A stretch of DNA of 34,884 nucleotides from Variovorax soli NBRC 106424 (GCF_001591385.1 NZ_BCUU01000056.1:1-34884); one strand, 5' to 3'; numbered from the stretch's first letter, positions 24,108 to 32,028 are shown. Notes: generated by a model not told the origin, from the letters alone. Numbers and translations are program-made.

Positions 24108-24617
24108 ATGCGTCGCATGGAGCATTCGCAAGCGCGCCTCGACGACCTGGACCGACAACTGCTGGCCCTGCTGCAGGCCGATGCGCGGGCGCCGACCGCG
24201 GAGCTCGCGCGCCGGCTCAAGGTGGCGCGCACCACGGTGGTGGCGCGCATCGCCCGGCTGGAGCGCGAAGGCGTGGTGGCGGGCTACGGCGTGCGCCTCG
24301 GGCGGCGGCTTGAAGAGTCGGCGGTGCGCGCCTTCTGCGGGCTGAGCGTCCAGGCGCGCAGCGCCGGTGCCGTCATCAAGGCACTGGAGCGCATGCCCGA
24401 GGTGGAGGGCGCCTGGGCCGTGAGCGGCGAGTTCGACTACATGGTGCAGCTGCGCTGCGCATCGCCGCAGGAGCTGGATGCGCTGCTCGACCAGCTGGGC
24501 CAGATCGACGGTGTGCGGCAGACCCAGACCTCGATGGTGCTGAGCCAGAAGATCGACCGCCGCCCCACCGACGCAATTGCAGCAGCAGCAGCAACAACGA
24601 CCGCGGAGCCGACATGA
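24108..24617 (+). CDS. Lrp/AsnC-family transcriptional regulator
   Basis: Feast/famine-type regulator of 169 residues. The N-terminal HTH covers about residues 10-60 (LDRQLLALLQADARAPTAEL, then ARTTVVARIARLEREGVV). A C-terminal RAM/AsnC ligand-binding domain follows (about 80-150, VEGAWAVSGEFDYMVQL). The C-terminus carries a short Ala/Thr run encoded by GCA repeats. Two starts are possible, ATG 24108 or 24117; neither has a clear ribosome-binding site. It diverges from the lysine-catabolism pair, which it probably controls. It overlaps the downstream aldehyde dehydrogenase by ATGA, so the two are translated together. Confidence 0.9.
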   Translation: MRRMEHSQARLDDLDRQLLALLQADARAPTAELARRLKVARTTVVARIARLEREGVVAGYGVRLGRRLEESAVRAFCGLSVQARSAGAVIKALERMPEVEGAWAVSGEFDYMVQLRCASPQELDALLDQLGQIDGVRQTQTSMVLSQKIDRRPTDAIAAAAATTTAEPT

Positions 24618-26068
24618 ACGCACGCATTCAAGAACTTGAAGCGCCGGCGATTCCGGCCGAATTCCAGGAATGCCTCGAGCGCCAGCGCGCGGCCTGCCTG
24701 GCGCAGCCGCAGCCCAGCCACCAGGAGCGCGTGGCCGACCTGAACGCGCTGGCCCGCATGCTCAAGGACAACCGCGAACAGCTGGTGGAGGCCATCTGCC
24801 GCGACTACGGCAGCCGCTCGGCGTTCGAGACGCTGTTCGCGGAATTCTTCGTGGCGCTGGAAACCATCAAGGACAGCGCCCGCAACGTGAAGAAATGGAT
24901 GAAGCCCCAGCGCCGGCACATCGACGTGCTGATGTACCCGGGAGCCTCCAACCGGGTGATACCGCAGCCGCTGGGCGTGGTGGGCGTGATCGTGCCGTGG
25001 AACTTCCCGCTCAACCTCTCGTTCTGTCCTCTTGCCGCCATCTTCGCGGCGGGCAACCGGGCCATGGTGAAGATGTCGGAAAACTCCAGCCACCTGGCCG
25101 CGCTGCTGATGGAGATCAGCCCGCGCTACCTGCCGCACGACAAGCTTCGCTTCTTCGACGACGGCGGCGGCCGCGGGCCGGCCTTTTCTGCGCTGCCCTT
25201 CGACCACCTGCTGTTCACTGGCTCGGGCAGCACCGGCCGCGCGGTCATGGCCAATGCGGCGCGCAACCTGACGCCGGTGACGCTGGAACTGGGCGGCAAG
25301 TCGCCGGCCATCGTGGGGCCGGACTTTTCGATCGAGACCGCGGCCGAGCGGATCATGTGGGTGAAGATGTTCAACGCGGGCCAGATCTGCACGAACATCG
25401 ACTACGTCTTCCTGCCCGAAGGCAGCCGCCAGGCCTTTGCCGAGCACTGCAGCCGCCTCGTGGCACGGCGCTATCCCGACCTGAATTCGGACGACTACAC
25501 CGCGATCATCGATCAGCGCTCCTTCGAGCGCCTGCAGGCCGCCCTGGGCGATGCACGGGCCAAGGGTGCCACGGTGGTCAACCTGGCGCCGGATCAGGCG
25601 CCCGACGCGCTGCGGCGCAAGATGGCGCCGTACCTGGTGTTCGACCTCACGCCCGACATGGAGCTGTCGCGGCGCGAGATCTTCGGCCCGATCCTGCCGG
25701 TGCGCACCTACCGCAGCCGCGAAGAGGTGGCTCTGTACATCAACAGCCAGGACCGGCCGCTGGCGCTCTATCCCTTCACCAACGACAAGGCTCTGCAGGA
25801 CTACTACATCACGCACGTGATGTCGGGCGGCGTCTCGGTCAACGAAGGGCTGCTGCATGTGGCGCAGCACGACCTGCCCTTTGGCGGTGTGGGCCCCAGC
25901 GGCATGGGGCACTACCACGCGCGCGAAGGCTTCCTGACTTTTTCCAAGCTGCGGCCGGTGTTTCGACAGGGGCCGTTCTCTGCGGTGCAGATGCTGTTTC
26001 AGCCGCCCTATGCCGGCCGGGCGCGCAAGCTGCTGGAGTTGCTGATGCGCATGAAGGCCGGCAAATGA
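24614..26068 (+). CDS. Coniferyl-aldehyde-dehydrogenase-like (CalB-type) aldehyde dehydrogenase
   Basis: Class-3-type NAD(P) aldehyde dehydrogenase of 484 residues. Landmarks are VIVPWNFPLNLSF (Asn130), FTGSGSTGRAVM, LELGGKSP (Glu225) and FNAGQICTNIDYV (catalytic Cys259). PFGGVGPSGMGHYHAREGF near the C-terminus and a hydrophobic/basic tail resemble fatty and coniferyl aldehyde dehydrogenases. Its coupling to an Lrp regulator by an ATGA overlap is striking, because most CalB genes are not paired this way. The substrate could be coniferaldehyde or another aromatic or aliphatic aldehyde; a role alongside lysine degradation is possible but unsupported by sequence. Confidence 0.87.
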   Translation: MNARIQELEAPAIPAEFQECLERQRAACLAQPQPSHQERVADLNALARMLKDNREQLVEAICRDYGSRSAFETLFAEFFVALETIKDSARNVKKWMKPQRRHIDVLMYPGASNRVIPQPLGVVGVIVPWNFPLNLSFCPLAAIFAAGNRAMVKMSENSSHLAALLMEISPRYLPHDKLRFFDDGGGRGPAFSALPFDHLLFTGSGSTGRAVMANAARNLTPVTLELGGKSPAIVGPDFSIETAAERIMWVKMFNAGQICTNIDYVFLPEGSRQAFAEHCSRLVARRYPDLNSDDYTAIIDQRSFERLQAALGDARAKGATVVNLAPDQAPDALRRKMAPYLVFDLTPDMELSRREIFGPILPVRTYRSREEVALYINSQDRPLALYPFTNDKALQDYYITHVMSGGVSVNEGLLHVAQHDLPFGGVGPSGMGHYHAREGFLTFSKLRPVFRQGPFSAVQMLFQPPYAGRARKLLELLMRMKAGK

Positions 26069-26101
26069 TGGCGGCGTGCGGCGCAGCCGGACGTTGACCG
26101 G

Positions 26102-27085
26102 CTAGCGAGGCTTGGGCGACTCAACGGCGCGCGCCAGCGTCTGGCTCGGCAGTTCGCCGAACGCGCGCCGGTACTGGTCGGCAAAACGCGACAGGTGGCG
26201 AAAGCCCCAGCGCGTTGCCACTTCGGTGATGGAGGTGTCGGCTGCGGGGGAGATCAGCTCGCGCAGGGCCCCGTTCAACCGGATGTTCATGAACCAGCGC
26301 CCGGGCGTCATGCCCACACCATTGCGAAAGATCAGCTCCAGCGATCGCATGGTGTAGCCGCTTCGGTGCGCGAGCGCCGCCAGGTCGATCTTGGCGAGCC
26401 CGCTGTCCAACACCAGCCGCTCGCAGGCGAGGATCAGGTGGTAGTGCCGGCGCGCCGTCGAAGACTTGCCGCCCCGATCCACCAACTGGGCGTTGCCCAG
26501 CGCGTCGACAATGGCCGAGATCAGCGCGCGCGGCATCTCGCGCGCGAGCGGCGGCGCCACGCCCGCGGGTTGCAGGGCCCTGGCCAGGCCGAGGGCGTCA
26601 TTCACCAGTTGCCAGAGCCGGGCGCGCCCGCCCGGCGGCAGCCGGAAGGACACCATGCCGCGCATCGAAAAATTCAGCGGCCGCCCGAAGCGCGCCTGCG
26701 CCATGTCCTGCATGACGGCTTCGGGCGCGGAGACGTTGACCCACCGCGATGGGCCCGTGCAGTGGTACATGAGTTCCATGCCGGGCGAGTAGAACTGGAT
26801 GTCGTCTTCCTCCAGGGACTCGATGTTGCAGCGGGTGACGCCGACGCCTTCGCCGAGGATGCCGATGCACACGCAGTCGCGGGGCATGACGCCTTGCGCG
26901 ACCACCGGAAAGTCATAGCGGCCGGTCTCGATGCGCACCTGGTCCAGGACCAGGCGCTGGTGCTCCATGGTCGACCGCCGGGCCGACAGCAGCCGATGCT
27001 CGAAGTGTCCTCCATAGACCACGTCGAACGCCTGCGCGGGTTCGAAGCCCGAGTACGTGTGAAGCTCGTAAGCAGATGAGGTCAT
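26102..27085 (-). CDS. AraC-family transcriptional regulator
   Basis: A 327-residue regulator with an N-terminal sensing domain (about 1-200, including YHCTGPSRWVNVSAPEA) and a C-terminal AraC/XylS double HTH (about 225-315). The HTH has IDLAALAHRSGYTMRSLELI for the first helix pair and ITEVATRWGFRHLSRFADQY for the second. ATG 27085 (MTSSAYELHT) is chosen over the longer open frame, which adds 18 Lys/Asn-rich residues from an AT-rich promoter-like region. It is divergent from the H-NS-like and sulfatase genes and may control the sulfatase. The ligand is unknown. Confidence 0.88.
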   Translation of the reverse strand: MTSSAYELHTYSGFEPAQAFDVVYGGHFEHRLLSARRSTMEHQRLVLDQVRIETGRYDFPVVAQGVMPRDCVCIGILGEGVGVTRCNIESLEEDDIQFYSPGMELMYHCTGPSRWVNVSAPEAVMQDMAQARFGRPLNFSMRGMVSFRLPPGGRARLWQLVNDALGLARALQPAGVAPPLAREMPRALISAIVDALGNAQLVDRGGKSSTARRHYHLILACERLVLDSGLAKIDLAALAHRSGYTMRSLELIFRNGVGMTPGRWFMNIRLNGALRELISPAADTSITEVATRWGFRHLSRFADQYRRAFGELPSQTLARAVESPKPR

Positions 27086-27177
27086 CCCGTTTTCATTCTT
27101 GTTTTTCGTTTTTTGGATAGTTGCCACTGTCAGTGCCAACTACCATTCGCGCCACGCTCAGGGGGATTTCAACACAG

Positions 27178-27441
27178 ATGGCTTCATTCAATGAAGGGGC
27201 CGGTGCTGGCCGTCAGAAGTCAGAAAAAAGGCCTATGCGCTCGAGGCGCGGCACGGTGTCGGCCGAGCACCATGGATCGGTCGATGGACTGGGCCGGGGC
27301 CCCGGCATCGACGATCTCGTTCGCTACAGGGACCCCGAATCCGGACGTACATGGTCCGGCTATGGACGGCCACCCAATTGGATTCGCGGAAAGGACCGCG
27401 AACGTTTTCTCGTGCAGCCATCGGCTCGCCAGCTCAGTTGA
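27178..27441 (+). CDS. Short H-NS-family C-terminal DNA-binding-domain protein
   Basis: An 87-residue open frame whose last 40 residues carry the H-NS-family DNA-binding signature: VRYRDPESGRTWSGYGRPPN followed by WIRGKDRERFLV. This corresponds to the TWxGxGRxPxWI hook that enters the AT-rich minor groove. Normal Burkholderiales H-NS proteins of this type also carry an N-terminal coiled coil for oligomerisation. Here the N-terminus (MASFNEGAGAGRQKSEKRP onward) is Gly/Arg-rich and has no heptad pattern. It may be a stand-alone DNA-binding antagonist of full-length H-NS or a decayed remnant. ATG 27178 follows GGGGGA by about 11 bases; an in-frame TTG 27121 would lengthen it by 19 residues. Confidence 0.6.
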   Translation: MASFNEGAGAGRQKSEKRPMRSRRGTVSAEHHGSVDGLGRGPGIDDLVRYRDPESGRTWSGYGRPPNWIRGKDRERFLVQPSARQLS

Positions 27442-27543
27442 ATCGATCGAGGGCGCTTCTTGTGCTCCGTCCACGCGTGCGTGGGAGGCGCGAGTTTTTT
27501 GCGGCGAGTTTTTCGTCAATCAAGTGAAGGAAGGAAGAAACCT
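27442..27543 (+). promoter_or_regulatory. Leader region of the sulfatase gene with hairpin and T-rich repeats
   Basis: After the H-NS-like stop, CCACGC-GT-GCGTGG (27471-27484) can form a short hairpin, followed by GAGGCGCGAGTTTTTT. The element GCGAGTTTTT then occurs twice, at 27490-27499 and 27504-27513, 14 bp apart. The first T-run could end transcription of the H-NS-like gene; the T-tracts could also be H-NS-type binding sites. GGAAGGAAG just before 27544 is the sulfatase ribosome-binding site. Confidence 0.35.
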
Positions 27544-29220
27544 GTGAGAGTCACACATCTATTGATTGCGGCGGTTGCCGGCGCGGCGGCGATATCCGGC
27601 ACGGCGCAGCAGCAACAGCAGCAGCAGCAGCAAAGCCAGAGCAAGCCCAACATCATCCTCATCGTCGGCGACGACGTCGGCTATGGCGACCTGGGCGCCT
27701 ACGGCGGTGGCGAGGGCCGCGGGGCGGCCACGCCCAATCTGGACCGCCTGTCCTCCGAAGGCATGACCTTCTTCACCTTCTATGCCCAACCCAGCTGCAC
27801 GCCGGGACGCGCCGCCATGCAGACCGGGCGCAATCCCAACCGCAGCGGCATGACGACGGTGTCGTTCCAGGGGCAGGGCGGCGGATTGCCGGCGGCCGAA
27901 TGGACGCTGGCCTCGGTGCTCAAGACCTCCGGCTACAACACCTTCTTCACCGGCAAGTGGCACCTGGGCGAGTCGGACTACGCACTGCCCAATGCGCAGG
28001 GTTACGACGACATGCGCTACGCGGGCCTGTACCACCTGAACGCCTACACCTACGCCGACCCGACCTGGTTCCCTGAAATGAGCGACGACCTGCGCGCCAT
28101 GTTCAAGAAGGTGACCCGCGGCTCGGTCTCCGGCAAGGCGGGCGAGAAGCCGAAGGAAGACTTTGCCATCAACGGCCAGTACATGGACAAGCCCACCGAG
28201 AAGTCGGCGGAGTATCCCAACGGCGTGGTGGGCATTCCGTACTTCGACGGCTACGTGCAGAAGGCCGCCATCGAATACCTGGACCAGGCCTCCAAGGCCA
28301 ACAAGCCCTTCTTCATGAACGTCAACTTCATGAAGGTGCACCAGCCGAACATGCCGGCGCCCGAGTTCAAGGGCAAGTCGGCGGCCAAGTCCAGGTATGC
28401 GGACTCGATCGTCGAGATGGACGCCCGCGTCGGCGCCATCATGGACAAGGTGCGTTCGCTGGGCCTGGACAAGAACACGCTGGTGATCTTCACCACCGAC
28501 AACGGCGCCTGGCAGGACGTGTACCCCGACGCCGGCTACACCCCCTTCCGCGGCACCAAGGGCACGGTGCGCGAAGGCGGTGTGCGCGTTCCGGCCATCG
28601 CCTGGATGCCCGGCAAGATCAAGGCCGGCACCAGGAACTTCGACATCGTGGGCGGCCTGGACCTGATGGCCACCTTCGCCAAGGTGGGCGGCGCCAAGCT
28701 GCCGGAGAAGGACCGCGAGGGCAAGCCGATCATCTTCGACAGCTACGACATGTCGCCCGTGCTGTTCGGCACCGGCAAGTCCGATCGCAAGGCCTGGTTC
28801 TACTTCACCGAGAACGAACTCACCCCCGGCGCGGTGCGCGTGGGCCAGTTCAAGGGCGTGTTCAACCTGCGCGGCGACGGCGGCGTGGCCACCGGCGGCC
28901 TGGCGGTGGATTCCAACCAGGGCTGGAAGGGCCCCGAGAAGTACGTGGCCACCGTGCCCCAGGTGTTCGACCTGTGGCAAGACCCGCAGGAGCGCTACGA
29001 CACCTTCATGAACAACTACACGGAGCACACCTGGGCGCTGGTGAACATCAACCAGGCCGTGAAGGACGAGATGAAGACCTACATCAAGTACCCGCCGCGC
29101 AAGGTGCAGAGCGAAGGCTATTCAGGCCCCATCACGCTCTCGCAGTACCAGCGCCTGGCCACGGTTCGGGAGCGGCTGGAGAAGGAAGGCTTCAACATCC
29201 CGCTGCCGAACGGCAACTGA
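27544..29220 (+). CDS. Periplasmic arylsulfatase-family protein with N-terminal polyglutamine tract
   Basis: Type I sulfatase of 558 residues. The active-site motif CTPGR (Cys85, in QPSCTPGRAAMQTGRN) is the CxPxR sequence converted to formylglycine. Metal and catalytic residues are also present: Asp43-Asp44 in VGDDVGYGD, Lys138 and His140 in GKWHLGE, and Asp319-Asn320 in TTDNGAW. Start GTG 27544 is supported by GGAAGGAAG and by the signal peptide it begins (LLIAAVAGAAAISGTA); the open frame continues 28 codons upstream. Nine consecutive Gln follow the cleavage site. Sulfatases of this type desulfate aryl, choline or glycan sulfates; the substrate here is unknown. A strong terminator follows the gene. 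Confidence 0.92.
   Translation: MRVTHLLIAAVAGAAAISGTAQQQQQQQQQSQSKPNIILIVGDDVGYGDLGAYGGGEGRGAATPNLDRLSSEGMTFFTFYAQPSCTPGRAAMQTGRNPNRSGMTTVSFQGQGGGLPAAEWTLASVLKTSGYNTFFTGKWHLGESDYALPNAQGYDDMRYAGLYHLNAYTYADPTWFPEMSDDLRAMFKKVTRGSVSGKAGEKPKEDFAINGQYMDKPTEKSAEYPNGVVGIPYFDGYVQKAAIEYLDQASKANKPFFMNVNFMKVHQPNMPAPEFKGKSAAKSRYADSIVEMDARVGAIMDKVRSLGLDKNTLVIFTTDNGAWQDVYPDAGYTPFRGTKGTVREGGVRVPAIAWMPGKIKAGTRNFDIVGGLDLMATFAKVGGAKLPEKDREGKPIIFDSYDMSPVLFGTGKSDRKAWFYFTENELTPGAVRVGQFKGVFNLRGDGGVATGGLAVDSNQGWKGPEKYVATVPQVFDLWQDPQERYDTFMNNYTEHTWALVNINQAVKDEMKTYIKYPPRKVQSEGYSGPITLSQYQRLATVRERLEKEGFNIPLPNGN
27607..27633 (+). repeat. CAG/CAA trinucleotide run encoding nine glutamines
   Basis: Nine in-frame CAG or CAA codons directly after the predicted signal-peptide cleavage point of the sulfatase. 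A change in repeat number would alter linker length without shifting the frame. Confidence 0.85.
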
Positions 29221-29252
29221 TTTGAATCGGGGCCCGTGGCCTAAATGAGAGG

Positions 29253-29285
29253 AAGCCCCTGGCCGCGAGGCCGGGGGCTTTTTTT
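29253..29285 (+). terminator. Rho-independent terminator of the sulfatase gene
   Basis: AAGCCCCTGGCC and GGCCGGGGGCTT pair in a 12-bp stem (one G-T pair) around a GCGA tetraloop, followed by a run of seven T. It lies 33 bp after the sulfatase stop. Confidence 0.92.
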
Positions 29286-29320
29286 CTGGGTGGCCCGCCA
29301 ACGAGATCGATGCGGCGGCT

Positions 29321-30217
29321 TCAGGCCTTGCGGTAGTGCTCGGCCATGTGGGTCACGAAGGCCTGCACCTTGGGCGCCAGATGCCGGGTCGACGGCAGCA
29401 GCGCGTAGTAGCGCCGCGGCGGCAGCGCGTGGTTGGGCAGCACATGGACGAGCTGTCCGCGCGCGAGCTCGGCCTGCACCGTCGGCCGGGTGAAGGCGGC
29501 GATGCCCAGGCCGGCCAGCGCGGCTGCGTGCAGCGATGTGATGGCGTCCGAGCGCAGGCGCGGTGCGCGCAGCGGCACGCGGCTCACCGTGCCGTCCTTG
29601 GCGCTGAGTAGCCATTCGGGCGAGGGCTCCGTGCCGGCGTAGGCCAGCAGCGCGTGGCCGGCCAGTTCGTCCGGCTGCCGCGGAACTCCATGGCGCGCCA
29701 GGTAGGCCGGTGCCGCCACCAGCACCACCTCGGCGATGGCCAGCGTGCGCGCCACCATGCTCGCATCGGCAAGCGGCCCGTCGATGCGAAGCGCGGCGTC
29801 GAAGCCGTCGGACGCCAGGTTGACGAACTGGTCGCTGCACGACAGATCCAGGTCGATGCGGGGGTAGCGGGCCTGGAACGATGGGAGCCACTGGGCGAGT
29901 TCGAGGACGCCGATGGCCAGCGGCAGGCTCACGCGCAGCCGCCCGCTGGGCTGGCGCTGCTCGTCGGCCAGCACATCGGCGGCCGCATCGACGCGCTCGA
30001 GGATGTCGACACAGGCCGCGTAGTAGCGCTCGCCGGCGGCGGTGGGCGACAGGCCGTGCGTGTCGCGATGGAGCAGCCGCGCGCCGAGCGCCTGCTCCAG
30101 CTGCTTGAGTTGCCGCGACACCGTCGAGTGCGTGGTGTCCATGCGCTGCGCGGCGGCCGAGATGCCGCGCGCCTCGACGATATGGCGGAACGTCCGCATG
30201 GCCGCCAGCTGGTCCAT
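29321..30217 (-). CDS. LysR-family transcriptional regulator
   Basis: A 298-residue regulator. The N-terminal winged HTH (residues 1-60) has ISAAAQRMDTTHSTVSRQLK and LEQALGARLLHRDTHGLSPT. The substrate-binding domain (about 88-295) includes GRLRVSLPLAIGV and the DAALRIDGPLADASMVAR stretch, which is of the CrgA/DsdC-like short-effector type. ATG 30217 gives MDQLAAMRTF, the common start of this subgroup. It lies 42 bp downstream of the cysteine-hydrolase gene on the same strand, rather than divergent from its target as LysR genes often are. A shared transcript with the hydrolase is possible. Confidence 0.92.
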   Translation of the reverse strand: MDQLAAMRTFRHIVEARGISAAAQRMDTTHSTVSRQLKQLEQALGARLLHRDTHGLSPTAAGERYYAACVDILERVDAAADVLADEQRQPSGRLRVSLPLAIGVLELAQWLPSFQARYPRIDLDLSCSDQFVNLASDGFDAALRIDGPLADASMVARTLAIAEVVLVAAPAYLARHGVPRQPDELAGHALLAYAGTEPSPEWLLSAKDGTVSRVPLRAPRLRSDAITSLHAAALAGLGIAAFTRPTVQAELARGQLVHVLPNHALPPRRYYALLPSTRHLAPKVQAFVTHMAEHYRKA

Positions 30218-30259
30218 CCTGCTCCCTGGGCGTGAACAAACAAAAAGAAGCGCGCGAGC

Positions 30260-30976
30260 TTAGCGCAGCGGCAGCGCGAGGATCGAGGCCGTGGACAGCA
30301 CGTCGCCGAAGGTGTCTTCGATCTCGGCCAGTGCGGCGCGGTGCAGTGCATCGGCATCCACCGCCTGTCCGCCCGCACGGCGGATGGCGCGCGTGGCGCA
30401 GGCGTCCTCGGCCACCACGACGTTGTAGCCCAGCGGTGCGGCGTCGCGCGCGGCGCCGGCGACGCAGGCATGGGTCATCAGCCCGCAGATCACCAGCGTG
30501 CGCACGCCGGCTGCCTGCAGGCGTGCATGCAGGTCGGTGCTGGCGAAGACGCTGACCGTGGTCTTCTGGATCACCACGTCTTGCGGGCGCGGCGCCGCCT
30601 CCGGATGGAAGCGCACGCGATCGCCGCCCAGCGCGAACAGCGCAGCGCCTTCCGGCGCGACGTGCTGCACCTGGTAGACCGGCATCGCGGCCTTGTCGGC
30701 CCAGGCGATCAGGCGCCGGGCTTGGGCCAGCGCCGAAATGCCGTCCGGAATCGGCATGCGGCCGCCGAAGTACTCGTCCTGGAAGTCGATCACCAGGAGT
30801 GCGGTGCTTGCCGGGGCGAGCGAAGCCAGGGGCGGCGCCCCGGACATGGCGCGGATGGTCGGCGTGGATGCCGCAGCGGCTCGCGTGGTGGCGGCAGCGG
30901 AGGCGGGCGATGCAGCCACCATCGCGGTCGTGCCGGCCAGGCCGAGCAGCGCGTGCAGGAAGGTCGAACGGGTCAT
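30260..30976 (-). CDS. Exported isochorismatase-family cysteine hydrolase
   Basis: Cysteine hydrolase of the isochorismatase superfamily, 238 residues from ATG 30976. The triad is Asp64 in LLVIDFQDEYF, Lys138 in VIQKTTVSVF, and Cys171 in GLMTHACVAGAARDA. The N-terminus TRSTFLHALLGLAGTTAMVAASPASA is a signal peptide resembling a Tat signal with one arginine, so the enzyme is probably periplasmic, whereas most family members are cytoplasmic. A second possible start at 30991 would add MPRLP; neither has a good ribosome-binding site. Substrates in the family include isochorismate, nicotinamide and various amides; this one is not identified. The LysR gene follows 42 bp downstream. Confidence 0.87.
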   Translation of the reverse strand: MTRSTFLHALLGLAGTTAMVAASPASAAATTRAAAASTPTIRAMSGAPPLASLAPASTALLVIDFQDEYFGGRMPIPDGISALAQARRLIAWADKAAMPVYQVQHVAPEGAALFALGGDRVRFHPEAAPRPQDVVIQKTTVSVFASTDLHARLQAAGVRTLVICGLMTHACVAGAARDAAPLGYNVVVAEDACATRAIRRAGGQAVDADALHRAALAEIEDTFGDVLSTASILALPLR

Positions 30977-31197
30977 GGGAAGTCGGGGCATGGGGAAATG
31001 AAAGTCGATCCGGGATGAATCGACGGCCGCGCCGTGGCGGCGGCCGCCGTGCGAATGCGCTGCAGTGCCCGGCCAGTCTAGGCGGCGCCCCTGGCCTTAT
31101 CTACGCTTGCGGCCGCACAACGGCTGTGTGCAACTTGCACGACGCCACGCTCGAACACCGCCATTTCCCGCTGATTTCCGGACCCGGAATAGAAAAG

Positions 31198-31223
31198 GGG
31201 CTCCCACTCGAAAGTGGGAGCCC
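31198..31223 (-). terminator. Strong hairpin terminator for the small lipoprotein operon
   Basis: A perfect 11-bp inverted repeat (GGGCTCCCACT / AGTGGGAGCCC) with a 4-nt loop. On the minus strand it is followed by CCTTTTC, 56 bp after the stop of the second lipoprotein, so it fits as an intrinsic terminator for genes reading leftward. The plus-strand side (CCCTTGTTC) is poorer in T. Confidence 0.75.
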
Positions 31224-31279
31224 TTGTTCGCTGCGCGCGCCTGCAGCCCGGCCTTGGCTGATCGACGCGCAGCAAGGTC

Positions 31280-31555
31280 TCATTCGCACTTGAACAGCAC
31301 TTCAGCCTCGGGCCAGCCGCCGAAAGGCCGTGCCGGAATTTGCTTCACGTCGAGTACGCGCACCTTCTTGCTGTCCTTGCTGCAGTAGGCATCGGCTTCT
31401 TTCGTGGCCTCGACCTTGAGTGAGTCCGTAGTCACCCATGCACCACTACCCTGGTGTGCAACCTTGTAGAGACCGTCCGATAGTGGTGTCACACCAGTGG
31501 TTGGCACTGCGCAACCGGCGAGCAGCAAGGCGAAAATCGGCGCCAATCGCTTCAT
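31280..31555 (-). CDS. Small lipoprotein of unknown function
   Basis: A 91-residue protein with a lipoprotein signal: basic start MKRLAP, hydrophobic core IFALL, and lipobox LAGC with the lipid-modified Cys15. The mature part contains LYKVAHQGSGAWVTTDSLKV, then ADAYCSKDSKKVRV and a final PEAEVLFKCE. Two mature Cys, around residues 58 and 90, could form a disulfide. Small lipoproteins with this YC...FxC layout recur in Burkholderiales, but no function is known to me. It overlaps the upstream lipoprotein gene by ATGA and is followed by a strong terminator. Confidence 0.8.
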   Translation of the reverse strand: MKRLAPIFALLLAGCAVPTTGVTPLSDGLYKVAHQGSGAWVTTDSLKVEATKEADAYCSKDSKKVRVLDVKQIPARPFGGWPEAEVLFKCE

Positions 31556-31971
31556 GGCTTGTCCAGGTACTTCACGATCCGATAGCGGATTTGCTTGCGA
31601 CCGCTGCTCTGGGTGGTGCCAAAAGCAGTTGTGTTGCCTGCGAACGCAACGCCGCTGCCGATGCTCTGGCCTTGGGTCCAACCATCCTGCACGATGGCTG
31701 CATCGCCCTTCGCGGCCTTGATCTGCTCGGCAATGGCAGAGCGCATGCGCTGATTGCCAAATACGTTGTCGAAGTCCTCGACAGTTGCCACACCGAGCAC
31801 TTGATAGCGACGCGGCGGATCGCCGTTGTCCCAAATCTCGTAGCCATCAATCACCTGCTTCGTGCCGCCCCTACCTTCTATGATTTGGGGCGTGCGGCCT
31901 TCATAAACTTGGTAATTGGTGGTCGAGCAGCCGACCAGAGCAACTAGCAACGCCACGGCAACGAGTCGCAT
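31552..31971 (-). CDS. Lipoprotein of unknown function
   Basis: A 139-residue protein with lipobox ALVGC (Cys15) after MRLVAVALLV. The mature part opens STTNYQVYEGRTPQIIEGRG, then a region with QVLGVATVEDFDNVFGNQRM, and ends in a Gly/Thr/Ser-rich stretch and QIRYRIVKYLDKP. Two ATGs (31974 and 31971) follow AGGAGG; the second has the better spacing. It is first in a two-gene unit, coupled to the smaller lipoprotein by a 4-bp overlap. I do not recognise the family. The location in the AT-richer right-hand part of the window suggests accessory origin. Confidence 0.8.
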   Translation of the reverse strand: MRLVAVALLVALVGCSTTNYQVYEGRTPQIIEGRGGTKQVIDGYEIWDNGDPPRRYQVLGVATVEDFDNVFGNQRMRSAIAEQIKAAKGDAAIVQDGWTQGQSIGSGVAFAGNTTAFGTTQSSGRKQIRYRIVKYLDKP

Positions 31972-31998
31972 CATGCCTCCTGGAGTTATTCTTTTGCG

Positions 31999-32028
31999 TT
32001 GATATTCGATTACCCCGGCTACAGTCAA
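31999..32028 (-). promoter_or_regulatory. Putative promoter of the lipoprotein pair
   Basis: On the minus strand TTGACT (5 of 6 matches to the -35, at 32023-32028) and TATCAA (4 of 6 matches to the -10, at 31999-32004) are 18 bp apart. They lie just upstream of the AGGAGG of the lipoprotein gene. Confidence 0.4.

Noticed and set aside
24437..25918. A 493-codon minus-strand open frame over the Lrp and CalB-type genes
   Set aside because: Antisense to genes with intact catalytic motifs; composition is typical of a GC-driven shadow frame.
27113..27547. A 144-codon frame overlapping the H-NS-like gene
   Set aside because: It is Cys/Ser/Arg-rich with no domain, while the overlapping frame carries a clear H-NS signature.
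27559..29028. A 489-codon minus-strand open frame opposite the sulfatase
   Set aside because: The sulfatase active site lies on the other strand; the Leu-rich run in this frame is only the complement of the CAG repeat.
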